Assembly: GCA_034231615.1 (NCBI GenBank)
Contig: CM067306.1
Span: forward strand, 30,698,617 to 30,762,616
DNA from: Meghimatium bilineatum
Taxonomy: Eukaryota; Mollusca; Gastropoda; Stylommatophora; Philomycidae
Length of the DNA: 64,000 bases
Reading direction: 5' to 3'
The stretch's first letter is position 1, and every line of letters starts with the position of its first letter. Positions 52,701-63,700 of the stretch are shown here, in pieces. Below the pieces are notes generated by a model that was given only the letters and a program-made list of their open reading frames with translations, did not search any database and was not told where the DNA came from. Position numbers and translations under genes: made by a program.

Positions 52701-55700
52701 GCAAGAAACTCAAGATTTAGTTGAAATATTTTCTACTGACAACTTCTAATAATGGCACAGAAAGGATTGCTAGCTCCAGTTGTAACTATATTCTCAGTGC
52801 TCATCACTGCTGTCTGCTGCGTAGGTATGTTACAATTGCAAAGCCTGGGAGATTTTAAAATATATGGCAATAAATTTTGTAGTTTTTTTTTAACTCTTTC
52901 AGGACTTGATTATTTGTATGTTTAGACCAAATTAATTTTCAGGTGTTTAAAAGTTTCTATACATCTCTTTTTAATTGTACCACTTGACATACTAATATTG
53001 ATAAATAATGTATGTGTAATATAACGCTGAAAAGGAATTGGTTACCGAATATGAATATATAAGTACATTGAAGATATTTGACTACTTCACAAAGTTAGAG
53101 TTAGCAAAACAAAAATTTTCATTTATTATTAAAAATATTGTGACTTACCCAAATATATCCATAGTTTATATTTTGTTTCTCTCATTCAGCAAACACGTCA
53201 CAAATATGATTCTTCTTCTTCTTCTGCGTTCATTCTCAAACTCCCACTGGATCTAGCAGGATCATGGTCCTGCTAGATTTCCAGCAGGATGTAGTCCAGA
53301 AAATGGAAATGCGTTGTGTTGCCGTTTTATTTGTGTCAATGGCCTGACACATCCGTCTTTGGCGGAAAAATATGATTCAGAAGGCTAAAAGAGGGATCAG
53401 TTTTATCAAGGTTATGGCGACCTTCGACATGCAGCAATGGGTACTATTTCTGGTTCTGCATGTGATGGTGCTATCTGTCATAGATTATGGCCGCGTCCTA
53501 CTAACTTTGTCACAGTAAATAGATTGGAAAAAGTCCAAAATGAGACAATGAGAGCGGTACTGGGGTGTACTAGAGATACACCCATCTCTCCTATGAGATT
53601 TCTGCTTGATCTCCCCAGTATTAGAGTGCGACATCAGGTAGCACAAGTTAGGTTGTACCTCAAAGTGACAATACAACCACCACCCATTACACCAACGTCT
53701 AGATGAGTCAAAGGGAAAACAAATCAAGCCTGGCAGATCATGGATGGCAGAGGCTGAAGACACACTGCGAAGAGTATGTGAATTGGAAGAAATAGGAAAG
53801 GGCAGTGAATGGGTGGAGGTAGACACTGAGAAGAAATCACTGACTAAAGTAATAATACAACTAGATAAAGCGTGTTGAAAATGGGCGGACGTCAGGGCTC
53901 AGGATACAGTGTACGAACTCACCTGACTACACTCGAAACCACAAGACATAATAATATACACAGATGGCTCCATTTACAGAAACAGCATGAAGTTGGTTGA
54001 GAAATATTCAGCATATTCTACTGTCACATCAGGCATGAGGATGGAGATAGAGGGAGTTACAGCAGCACTTAATTGGTTGATAACTGATACATCAACAGAC
54101 TCTGTAATACTCACAGACTCAAAGCATACTGCACAAGATAGAAAAGTTCTTGCTAAGAAAAGAATGGTGGGACTTATTGAACAACTCAGTTGTCCAGAGC
54201 ATTACATGGATATACTGCCCTGGTCATGCTGGCGTCAGAGGAAATGAGAGAGTCGACTTAATGGCAGGCAATGCGGTGATAGACGGCACATTGCTGAGAA
54301 GAGATTTAATGAAAGCAAGAATAAATTCATTTCAAGATGCAGATGATGTTAATGAGGCTGAGAATGTACACATACAGAGAATATTAGAAATGTGAGTATC
54401 TAGAGGTGAGGGAAAGAAAAGTCAATTTTTTGGTAAGTCCAGAAGATCACACAATCAACACCTGACCGGGACTCTTGAGTCTATATACACTGGGATGGCT
54501 GCTGGAGCAGAGGTCGGAGCACTTATGGGAATGTCCCGCATTCTGAGAAGCCATTTTCTAATCAATAATCCATAGTTAGAGTTGTTGATATCCATTTTTC
54601 AAGAATGTTTAATCAAGAGTATCTAATGGTTTTTACTATAGTAAAGTAAAGTTAACCTGTAGCATTTATTAATACCGTAACATAGGGGTGTGAGATGTTA
54701 GTGATCTCACATTTCATTGACTCTGCTATGTAGGTAGCCATCTCCTCTCCCTCGCAGTCTGTACTTCCTGATAAATTCGGTACCCAATTAAGGCTGGGCC
54801 GACCTGGGAGTCGTTGCAATTTGATAAACATTTTCGCTTCAACAGGGGAATGAACCCAGGACCACTCATGCAAAGCCAGTGCTCTAACCACTGTGCTTCA
54901 TGGCCCCCCCTAAACAGTTTACTATACAGTTTATTTAATGAATTTATGTCCAAAAATGTTAAAGTTATATACATTTTTATGAATGACATCAGAAGCAATA
55001 CAAATATGAAAATATTTACATCTAGTCATGGCTTTATTACCGGTATTTACAACTTTTTATTTGCTATAAATGAATTCATCTTGTGTGGTATTCCCTAAAG
55101 CATGATTTAGCACACAGATGTGGCGTATGTGAACATCTTATGCAGTAGCAGCTACTTCACTTTTGTGTTTGCTTAGTAGTACAATGAGCACATTGCCAGT
55201 CTTTTCCACCGAAGTCAATGAGATGGACGGCCCCTGATACCTCTCATGCTCTGTGTTTAGTGGCTTTCTTCCTGGCTTGGACAATAAAACAGCATCAAGG
55301 TTGTTAGGTACCTCTGCATCTATTAAATGACAGAGTTCCTCTATCAATATGTCCTTGAAGCTTTCAAGGGGCATAGTCTTCTCAGTGCGAGGTTAGCTCT
55401 GTGTGTATAAAACATGGTTGTTATTTCTAACACCCACATAGATTATTTTTTTTCACCACTTGACTGTTTTACTTGCGTGGTTCCCATAATAGGAAATCAT
55501 CCCACACGTGTGTTATCAGGGCCCGAGAGGGGAACAAAGAATAGCAACGCTGTTTACCTTCCATGCATGTCATATGGCGTTTGAGAACGAACACAGAAGA
55601 AGAAGAAAATCATCTGATCCACTCTATATATCTATTTATTGACATATTGTAACTATGAAAGGGTGATGGTTTCTGGACTTTACTCATACCCTCAATTCTA

Positions 55701-58700
55701 ATTTCACATGTTGCACTTCCATATGTTGTTACCAGTTGGCATGGTTTCTGAGATTTTTTAATCTCTCCATCTGATACACATAACTTGATCTTCATCATTT
55801 ATGAACCATTTTGGTTCATGGACAGTTATTTTCTTATTCTTGATTTCTGATGGAAATCCTCATCTGTTCGCATTGTAAGTTCCAGTATAATGGTGGTTTC
55901 TCTGCCGCAGAAACTGGACAAGAAGTAGGGAAGAATAATACCTTTCAGCAAACAAATGATGATGTCCTGTGAAGCCTTTTAGTAGTTTCTCAAAGATTTT
56001 GACAGCATGGGTAGAGTTTGCGTCTGTTTCCAGCCTGTATGTCGTGTCCGCACCATAATATACCAACAGGTTGAAAACATATCTGGTGATGGAGTCACAG
56101 AGTCCATATGACCTTATATATTATTTTTTTGGCTTGCTTGAATTATATTACTTGTTCCTAAACCCACCCTTGTGACCTATAACCATCCCATCCATGCATA
56201 TGTTCTCAGAAGGATAGAATGTATTTTGAAAGCTTGCAGCTAATTCATTTATAAATGGCTCTATGTTACATTTATCCTGTGCATCAGCAGCATGAAACAT
56301 TGATTGGTAAATCAATAAAAATATGAATTATTTTTTGAAAATTGATCCACACCAGGGGCTACTTCTGTGTTTTTGCGGACCAAAAGTCTTTTATAGAATG
56401 TTTAGGTTCCAATCCCATGTTTATAAGTGACCAGAAACTTTATAAACATATTTTGGTCAAGCAGAGTCCATTTAGAATAGGTTGAATATTTCCTTTGAGG
56501 TGCATTCATGTACAGTTTCTGCTGGGCATAAGCACACATATACTCTCCTTCTAGGGCTTCACATGCCACACAGCTACAATCCGAGGTCTAGCTTGTCCAT
56601 TGGTAGTAGTTTGATTCATAGGCCTACCTGTAGCATTAGTAGACCTAGAAGTACCTGTGAAATCCTCTGAATCAGTAGATTCATTACTACAATTGGATGC
56701 TTGAGAGGAAGTGACATTCTTTGTATTTTTTAAATAAAATACTTTTATAAAACCTAAGCCTGACTGCTTTTATTTTTAATTTTTCGGCAAGTTCTCACTA
56801 GGCTGAATTGTGAACTGAATCATCAGTTTCCGATTCACTAATGAGCAAGCTCTGAAATATAACCATAACTTATTCAACACTGTATCTGGAAGGGGCGAGT
56901 GTTGCCATTTTTTGTCACATATAAACAATACAATAGAATTAAATAAAACACTTTCCTACAACACACATGCTTCATCCTATGAATAAAATGGATGTGAAAG
57001 TATCTAGGATGTTTTGGGGTTAAAATAAGAACCTACACTGGCCACAACGGAATATAACATCAATATATGATCATTTGAAAATTGAAACTGATATACTGGC
57101 GATTGGTCCTGTAGAGCATGGATATCAAGCCATTCTGGATTGGTGCAGAATGAGTTAATGATATGAGGATAATTATGATATAATTTCTTTAGCTGTGAGC
57201 AGGTTGCTCTTGACAAAGAGCACCTTTCTTACAAAAGCACCAGATTCTTCATGTCTATGGCTAGAATGCAAAACTTGGGAGTGAAGCATGGTGTTACAAG
57301 AAATGAACGGCATATAGGAATCAAAAGAAGAGTTATCAGCCAACGCAGAACTGGAACAGTCACTGACCACACGTTGAAGTACATATTGAATTTGAGATTG
57401 CCATACCTATGGACTTGTCAGAGTGCCATGATAATGATCTGATAACAAATAAAGGCAGAGCTGTTCCTCAGTTTAGTAGCTGAGGGGACACCTGAACACG
57501 TATAAGGTTGGTCGAATCAAAGTCATGGTTGTGTGTGTGTGTGAGGGGTATGGATGTATATTTAGTACCCAAAGAAAGGCATTCCGGTGTGACACTATAC
57601 TGGACATATCTCATCCTATCAGGAGTGTAGGATATATTCCTGGGCTAACTAGTTCATTTTTCTGTGAGTTATTTTGACACATCTGTAGTAATGGTACACC
57701 TAACATTCATCTCCACAAACGTGCAATGTCTGCTAGCCTGCATCTCTTCATCATCCATGGGGGACCATTTAACAGAAGACAAAAGTAAGAAATCGAGACA
57801 AGACATGCAGTGACAATGATTTTCTCACAGTGACAGATTTGTCAGCCTATCCCCAACTATCCCCAAAAATCCATGATAAAGGCACAACGAAAGCCTAACT
57901 TACCTCCACGGGATGACTACCACCTATTTAGCAGACAAGAACAGGTCATCATATTTCGACTGAGAACTGGACACAATAGACAAAACAGCCATATGTATAC
58001 AAAATTTAAAATTGGCACAACAGCAAAGTGTAATTGTGGACAAGTCAACCAGACTTCACAACATATCCTTCAAGAATGTGTAAACTATGACACATTAAGA
58101 TGCACATACTGGCCTTCTGATACACCAATGAATGTTAAACTTTATGGTACAAAACAAGAAATGGAAAACACTGTCCAATTTATACAAGAAACAACACTGC
58201 AGATATAGACATTATTAGCGAACGAAAGAAGAAGAAGAAGCACCTCAAAATAACCCCACAAATTTTTTTTGGGGATTATTGTTTTCGGGATCGAAATCCA
58301 TATCAATACGGAAATTCCGTACTAGTTAACACCTATGCCGTATTGACCCCAAGCAGTTACATGGGATGTGTGTTCAAAAGTGACCATCATTGATGGTTGC
58401 TGATCTGACGGTCCATGAGCTCATGCCCTTTGATTCAGATATTAAATTGCTGAGACACCATCATTGATGCAAATGTTTTCAAGCTTTCATTACAATGGAT
58501 GTGTACATACAAAATGGTGGACGTACTTTCTTACATATACAAGTAGACTGAATAGGAGAACTATTTTCTAAGTATTGCTTACTGTTAAGAGCTGTAGCCA
58601 TCTGTGTATGATAGAATGCTCTTGAGAAACTCGCACCCCATTCCCAATTGCACATAGAAAAACATGAGCTTCACACTTAATTCCTGGAGATAATGATTTC

Positions 58701-61552
58701 TTCTTCTTTTGTTCGCATGGAATGTGTCTATAAGTGAAGTGAGATAATGATTTCTTCTTTCATTCGCATGGAATGTGTCTATAATTAAAGTGAGATAAAG
58801 GATTTCTTTTTTCATTTGTAGGGAATGTGTCTATAACTGAAGTGAGATAATTTATTTTTTCTTCTTTTATTCACTTGAAACGTATCTATATCTGAAGTGA
58901 AATAATGATTTATTCTTCTTTTCTTCACTTTGTATGTGAACCAGGTTTTTGACCACGTTATCTTAAGGGCAGGCAAAGGCTTAGCAGCAATGAAGGTTAT
59001 GGCTGCTCAGCAGTGTGAGCAGAGGTTGTTATTTCTTTTGTACCAGAGTTTGGTTGTGGCTGTGGTGAAATATACTCTGGCAATTCTGATTCTTAGTCAG
59101 ACTCAGATAGAAAGATTGGATAGAATCCAGAATGCAGCAATGCATATCATACTTTGGTGCTCAAGAGACACATCGACAAGCACTATGCGGTACCGTCCAA
59201 CAGCAGAACACAGATTGCAGCATGGACGTACCTTCAAATGCATGCAGATACGGAACACCCGTTGTATTCTGTAATACAGAAAATTAAAGGCAGCAGACTT
59301 AAGAGAGAGAAGTCATGGATGGGACATGCTGAGGATGTCATACAAAGCGTGTACAGATTGCAAGATGTGGCAGCAGGTGCGAAATGGATGTCTACTCACA
59401 GATTTTGAAACGTGTTTGAGAGTAGTAATATCACTTAGCAGGGAATGCAGAGAATGGTGTCCCACAGCTGTGAAGAAAGAAGTGCAGGCTTTGGTCAGTG
59501 AGAATGCTATAGAGAGGGATGTGATTATATACACTGATGGATCTGTGATTAGACATGTTCGCAGTGCTTGGGCTTTCACAGCTCAGTGCACAGGTAAAAT
59601 GATCAGGGAGGAGAGTAGGGCCTTTGCGGTTACTACGACCCTGACCATGGAGACTATGGCAGTGTCCAGGGCATTTGAGTGGGTATGCACACAGAAGGTA
59701 ACACAGGTCTGCATATTGAGTGACTCTATGAGTATGATTAGGAAGGTACAAGTGGGTTTCGTTCACGAACAGTGGATTGAGGCCTTGAGAAAGGCGAGGC
59801 TGAAAGTGGTTACATTTATTTTTGTGCCAGGGCATGTGGGTGTTTGAGGTAATGAAAGAGCAGATCACCTGGCATCATGCACAATTGTAGCACAGGACAA
59901 TTTGACAATAGATTGATCAGACGTTTTGAACTCCTTAAGAGATATAGCACACAAGACTAAGACTAGTGTGGATGATGATCCCTTTTAAATGGCCAGGATT
60001 AAGGATCAGGGTTTGAAATTCGGTGTGGCTAGAAGTGAACATTTTGGAGGGGGAAGAAGAATGATGGTCAACCAGCATAGGACTCATACTGTCAGTAGAA
60101 GTGCAATGGCGGATACACTCAGGGAGAGATCAGAGCACCTTTGGATGTGTCCAGTTTGCAGTGATGATGATCTGACGACTAACTAACCTGGTACGTGGCT
60201 ATATCTGAAGCAAAATAATGATTTCTTCATTTGTTCACCTGGAACATGCCTATATCTGAAGTGAGATGATGATAAAATAATTCCTTTTGCTGTGAGCAGT
60301 TAGTTCTTGACAGTGCATAGCCTTTCTGACAAACATACAACTTCTTCTCAGTTGTGTAACTGAGGCGCCACCCAGACTAATAAGATTGTCTCAAAGACAT
60401 GGATGTGTAACTGAGGTGACACCCAGACTGTTGTCTCAAAGGCATGGATGTATAAGGGTTAAATTTTGATGAACATTTAGTTCCCAAAGAGAGATATTCC
60501 AGTGCTTAATCATTTCAAAATGCACAGCATACACATCTATTCCTGGACATAAAAACAATGTATTCCACACTTTCTGTTCATGAAATAGGCCTTATTTCTA
60601 TGTAGATCCATATCTTCAGTGCTTAAATTATGTCTTTCAATTTCCTGTTTTTTCATCCTGTCCCAACGATCCTCTTTTGTGTAGTTTCTTAAATCTAGAT
60701 TGGTTGGCAGAATGTAATGCAGTCCCAAAGATCATATCTGACTTCTGCAGCATATATTCTTCAATTGTCATTTTTAGCATCTTGTTCTTTTATAGTACAT
60801 TATAAGAAGTAAAACCTGGCAGATGAAAAGTGTACAATGAAGACAGAAACACTATAATGAAAGATAATTATTTTACACCCTGGCAACAGATCTGGAGATG
60901 TAGCATCACCAAAAACGTAAATTCAGGAGAGACATTAATAAACATGTTCCACAACTTGCATTCTGTACAAGTAGATAGCGCGTGCATTCTGTACAAGTAG
61001 ATAGCTTGTGTTCTGTACAAGTACTGGTAGATAGTTTCATTCTGTACAAGTAGATAGCTTGTGTTCTGCACAAGTACTGGTAGGTAGTTTCATTCTGCAC
61101 ACGTAGATAGCTTGTGTTCTGCACAAGTACTGGTAGGTAGTTTCATTCTGCACACGTAGATAGCTTGCATTCTGTACACGTAGATAGCTTGTATTCTGTA
61201 CAATTAGATAGTTTGCATTCTGCACAAGTAGATAGCTTTCATTCTTTACAAGTAGATAGCTTCTTGCATTCTGTACAAGTAGATAGCTTGCATTCTGCAC
61301 AAGTAGGTAGCAGAACTATGTAAGAATAATAATAATAAACATTTTGTTTTTTCCATTTCTTTAAATGAGTTTAAACATTTTTTTTTTATTTAAAGGAGAG
61401 AATGTGTGATCTTTGTTGTGGATATAATTTTATAATAAAATTAATTTCTTTCTTTTACACCATGCAGAAAACTGTGGCTGGAGCAATATCACTAGGATAG
61501 ATCCTTACCAGGGGCCTGTACAAATCTCAAGTCTATACGGAATAAATGCCAG
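52701..61552 (+). CDS. Secreted or type I membrane protein, first two coding exons (3' partial)
   Basis: Exon 1: acceptor-like cttccag|GGCAAG at 52700, then ATG at 52752, coding to 52824 with donor G|gtatgt. It encodes MAQKGLLAPVVTIFSVLITA then VCCVG, a good signal peptide with a hydrophobic core at residues 5-22. Exon 2: 61468-61552 (acceptor catgcag|AA, donor AG|gtacat) joins in phase 1 to give ENCGWSNITRIDPYQGPVQI then SSLYGINAR; the other two frames have stops. The exon carries one Cys and an N-glycosylation sequon (NIT). 'CG...GPV.ISSLYG' is faintly like the start of a CUB domain, but the family is not recognised. The rest of the gene lies beyond the window. The 8.6 kb intron is full of mobile elements. 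Confidence 0.72.
53180..54590 (+). pseudogene. L-R2 RNase H LINE with SINE-B insertion
   Basis: It starts FSKHVTNMI, resumes after the SINE with QKAKRGISFIKVMATFDMQQ (post-RT segment), then IIYTDGSIYRN, RMEIEGVTAALNWLI, SVILTDSKHTAQD and NERVDLMAGNAV (RNase H), and VNEAENVHIQRILEM. The 3' end is 'gagcacttatgggaatgtcc'. Several stops and shifts. It lies in the intron of the gene at 52701-61552. Confidence 0.85.
53213..53367 (-). mobile_element. SINE-B with target duplication, inside L-R2
   Basis: AAATATGATTC lies at 53202-53212 and 53368-53378. Between is SINE-B on the minus strand with its CTTCTTCTTCTGCG-complement tail and 'tctagcaggatcatggtcct' insertion. Removing it restores the LINE reading FSKHVTNMIQKAKRG. 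Confidence 0.92.
54641..54917 (-). mobile_element. SINE-C, full-length tRNA-derived copy
   Basis: TTTACTATA flanks it at 54632-54640 and 54918-54926. Minus strand: tRNA-like head with AAGCACAGTGGTTAGAGCAC (box A) and GGGTTCATTCC (box B), body with 'cccaggtcggcccagcctta', 'gggagaggagatggctac' and 'gaaatgtgagatcactaaca', and a TTTACTTTACTA tail. Length 277 bp. It is the reference copy for the truncated element at 50691-50810. Confidence 0.92.
55130..56600 (-). pseudogene. PiggyBac-type transposase relic (PGBD-like)
   Basis: On the minus strand, from 56600 down: WTLLDQNMFIKFLVTYKHG, QFSKNNSYFY; then FINELAASFQNTFYPSENIC + MDGMVIGHKGG (the first catalytic-Asp region), VYYGADTTYRLETD, KLLKGFTGHHHLFAERYYSS (the segment usually carrying the second catalytic Asp as DNYY, here ERYY), HHYTGTYNANR, then GEIKKSQKPCQLVTTYGSAT and, near 55374-55200, FKDILIEELC. 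Frames shift repeatedly. A SINE-A lies inside at 55500-55612. TTAA termini were not located, and the Cys-rich tail is not intact. Confidence 0.82.
55500..55612 (+). mobile_element. Internally deleted SINE-A in the piggyBac relic
   Basis: 'gggcccgagaggggaacaaa', 'gaatagcaacgctgtttacc', 'ttccatgcatgtcatatgg', then directly 'cgtttgagaacgaacacaga' and AGAAGAAG. The central ~150 bp of SINE-A is absent, so 5' and 3' ends are fused. Confidence 0.85.
56600..57165. other. No gene recognised
   Basis: On the minus strand a short acidic stretch (LLISESETDDSVHNSA) near 56800-56850 might be the N-terminal end of the piggyBac relic, whose family often starts acidic. Nothing else is seen. Confidence 0.35.
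57165..57640 (+). mobile_element. L-R2 LINE 3' end
   Basis: It encodes MARMQNLGVKHGVTRNER, then QRRTGTVTDHTLKY and LPYLWTCQSA, matching the C-terminus of the copy at 60000-60170 (MARIKDQGLKFGVARSE, QHRTHTVSRSAMAD, HLWMCPVCS). The 3' UTR block 'cccaaagaaaggcattccgg' follows, similar to 60481. Confidence 0.75.
57850..58240 (+). pseudogene. L-R1 LINE 3' copy, open C-terminal domain
   Basis: It is open for 111 codons: YHLFSRQEQVIIFRLRTGHN, RQNSHMYTKFKIGTT, CNCGQVNQTSQHILQEC and KLYGTKQEMENTVQFIQETT, then a stop. The tail reads GCGAACGAAAGAAGAAGAAG. This tail and that of SINE-A (GAACGAACGCAGAAGAAG) are close. It is 5'-truncated; no certain target duplication. Confidence 0.88.
58240..58680. other. 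Unrecognised intron sequence
   Basis: No element ends or coding seen between the LINE tail and the tandem array at 58685. Confidence 0.4.
58685..58930 (-). repeat. Tandem copies of a LINE 3' tail, ~61 bp each
   Basis: Four units of about 61 bp: 'ttcttcttttgttcgcatgg', 'aatgtgtctataa.tgaagt' and 'gagataatgatt'. The unit resembles the complement of the L-R1 3' terminus at 25741-25775 (cttcttctttcgttcacttg, aaacatgtctatatctgtaa). A further two units lie at 60190-60265. Confidence 0.8.
58930..60540 (+). pseudogene. L-R2 RNase H LINE, most complete copy
   Basis: Post-RT region: GKGLAAMKVMAAQQCEQRLL and LDRIQNAAMHIILWCSRDTS. RNase H: VIIYTDGSVIRHVRSAW, METMAVSRAFEWV, VCILSDSMSMIRKV, FVPGHVGV*GNERADHLAS. 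C-terminus: MARIKDQGLKFGVARSE, HLWMCPVCSDDD and a stop near 60185, then a 3' UTR with 'gctgtgagcagttagttctt'. One stop (59847) falls where Gly precedes GNERAD, close to the analogous lesion at 46226 in L-R1. The 5' RT core is absent. Confidence 0.87.
60540..60950. other. Intron sequence, nothing recognised
   Basis: No repeat family or gene identified. Confidence 0.4.
60950..61312. repeat. 24-bp minisatellite before exon 2
   Basis: About 15 units of 22-37 bp are built on 'cattctgtacaagtagatag' + 'cttg'; a longer variant unit has 'gttctgcacaagtactggta' + 'ggtagttt'. The array ends 155 bp before the exon at 61468. Minus-strand frames stay open because the unit is often 24 bp. Confidence 0.9.
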
Positions 61553-61659
61553 GTACATATTTTTTCTAAATTTATTTGTTGTACATGTTGAAAGCAGTTA
61601 TCTTTTTAAAATTTTGTTTTCATTTTTATGTCTTCTTTTACGTTTACTCTCTAATAACC

Positions 61660-62650
61660 ACTATGAAAGTTTGTGTGATTTCTGCCGGGAAGCGTGAAGT
61701 ATGTTGTGCTGCTAGTTCCACAGCAGAGCTGTGTTATTTGCGGCATGGTTGACCCATCATATCTGAGGCCCGAACATCCGAGGCCCAGCACATCAGTTTT
61801 CGTCATGCCTTTAATTCGGGTAGTGGGCTTCCTTAGCCTGTGACATCCTCCCTATCTGTCGCCAGGTGGCAAATATGTATAACTTCTATGCCATAACGGT
61901 TTATCACCCACTATGCCCTTAGACTTTTCAGGCCAAAACATGTCCCTGGGTGGCAGCCTCTGTGGAGACAGTAGTCAGGGATGTAGGCTTGGATCGACTA
62001 AGGTTCGTTCGCCCTCTTAGCTGAGGTGTCATTCACCGACATTGTAAACCCCTCATCCATATCTGAGTCTCTACTATACATATTTGAGAAACACTGTAGC
62101 TAGAAGCTTGTTCTTGAAGAAACAATATTCTCACCATGTGCATGATTCCTATATAGTAAATCATTGACGGTAGAGTTAGGTCTGACCAGTTAGGAACACT
62201 GGGGACTAAGAATTGTTCTCGAACTGAACCACTAGTTCCTATTTCCTTTTAACATTTTCCCTTTCTGTTTGTGCTTAGTGCTGCACTCTGGGACTGTGCT
62301 GCCCTCTCATCGAACTCCATATATTATATTTTTGACTCTTACTGTTCATCTTGGCATCTGCCATTTTGTGAGTTGCATTGGCTGTCTTGAGTCAAACTGT
62401 ATGTCGACAGTGACACTATATGTGTTAGCCCAGAGGTGTCTGAGATTTGCTTGTCTTTTTGCAGTCAATTCTCATTCCACCTGCATCCCTACATCCATGG
62501 ACATGAGCCTAAAAGTGTTGGCCAGGAATACAACGAGCATCTGTTTTGTATTTCTATTTCCAGGGTGTACCACGGAGGTACTTTTTAGGATCTTGGTTAT
62601 CTGCTAACCCTGTGTCCAAACAACAGCAGTGCAAGACCCTTTGCACCCCT
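61660..62650 (+). repeat. Family E long repeat, second copy
   Basis: It is colinear with 34885-36236, without the expanded 106-bp array. It includes 'gtgatttctgccgggaagcg', 'tcgccctcttagctgaggtg' + 'tcattcaccgacatt', 'tgctgccctctcatcgaact', 'actgtatgtcgacagtgaca', 'gagcctaaaagtgttggcca', 'ccagggtgtaccacggaggt' and 'gaccctttgcacccc'. No protein recognised. Confidence 0.82.
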
Positions 62651-62769
62651 TTTATGTCTTGATATGCTATGTATGAAATCATGGAAACATAAAGGAAGTA
62701 AACATCAGTAGACAGTCCAAGCTTTCAAGAGTATATTAAGGAAATTTATATATATATAGGTACAACACC

Positions 62770-63700
62770 AATGAGAAAATAGGAACCATTTATGAACAGT
62801 GGATGATGTTAAAAGAATCTATATAGCAAACATCTACAGAGAAAGATTGGATGACAGAAGATATCTTAAAGTTGATTGAACAAAGAAGAAAGCTGAAGAA
62901 TAACATAATATAACAAGATAAACATATAAATTAAATGTTATACAACATGGCTAAAGAGGAATGGTTAAATGCGAAATGCTGTGAAAAAGAAAAATATCAT
63001 CCTGAAAATAAAGACGGTGTACCTGAAGTCAATGCAGGGGAAAATATGTTAATATGAGAAAATGAAATCAAGCACAGTTGGGAAGAATACATTAAAGAAC
63101 TTTACAAAAGTAATAGAAATGAAACAGGCATACAGTACATCAACGAAGACCCTCATATATTAACTGCAGAGGTGAAAGAAGCTATACAACACTTGAAATA
63201 CAATAAATCTCCTGGATCAGATAATATTATAAAGGAAGAATTAGAAGCACTGTGGGAGTACAGCATAGAAATAATCACCAATATGCTAAATGACATCTAT
63301 AACAGTGGAAATATTCCATCTGATTTATTGCACTCAATATTCATAGCCTTACTGAAGAAACCCGGTGCAATAGAATGTGAAGATACCAAACAATTAGCCT
63401 AATGAGCCAAATGACCAAGATCCTACTTCGTATAATCATGAGATGAATAAGTGTAAAATTAAAAACAGATATTGCAGAAGAACAATGTGTATTTGTGGAA
63501 GAAAAAGGCACAAGACATGTCATATGTATAATACAAACATTGATTGAACAAATGTAATAGAAGTACAAAATGACATGTACTTGTACTTCCTAGATTATAG
63601 TAAAGTATTTGACAAGAAATTTGGCATTCAGAAATGATAATAATGCTCGAAAAATTCAATGTTGATGGAAAAGGTCTAAAGATAGTAAGAAATATGGGTT
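62770..63700 (+). pseudogene. RTE LINE internal fragment
   Basis: It aligns with 37860-38890 of the large RTE copy: EVKEAIQHLKYNKSPGSDNI, NMLNDIYNSGNIPSDLLHSI + FIALLKKPGAIECED, then, frameshifted, ...VVFGKYFDK and NVDGKGLKIVRNMG. It stops before the GVRQGC motif, so both ends are missing. Confidence 0.85.
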
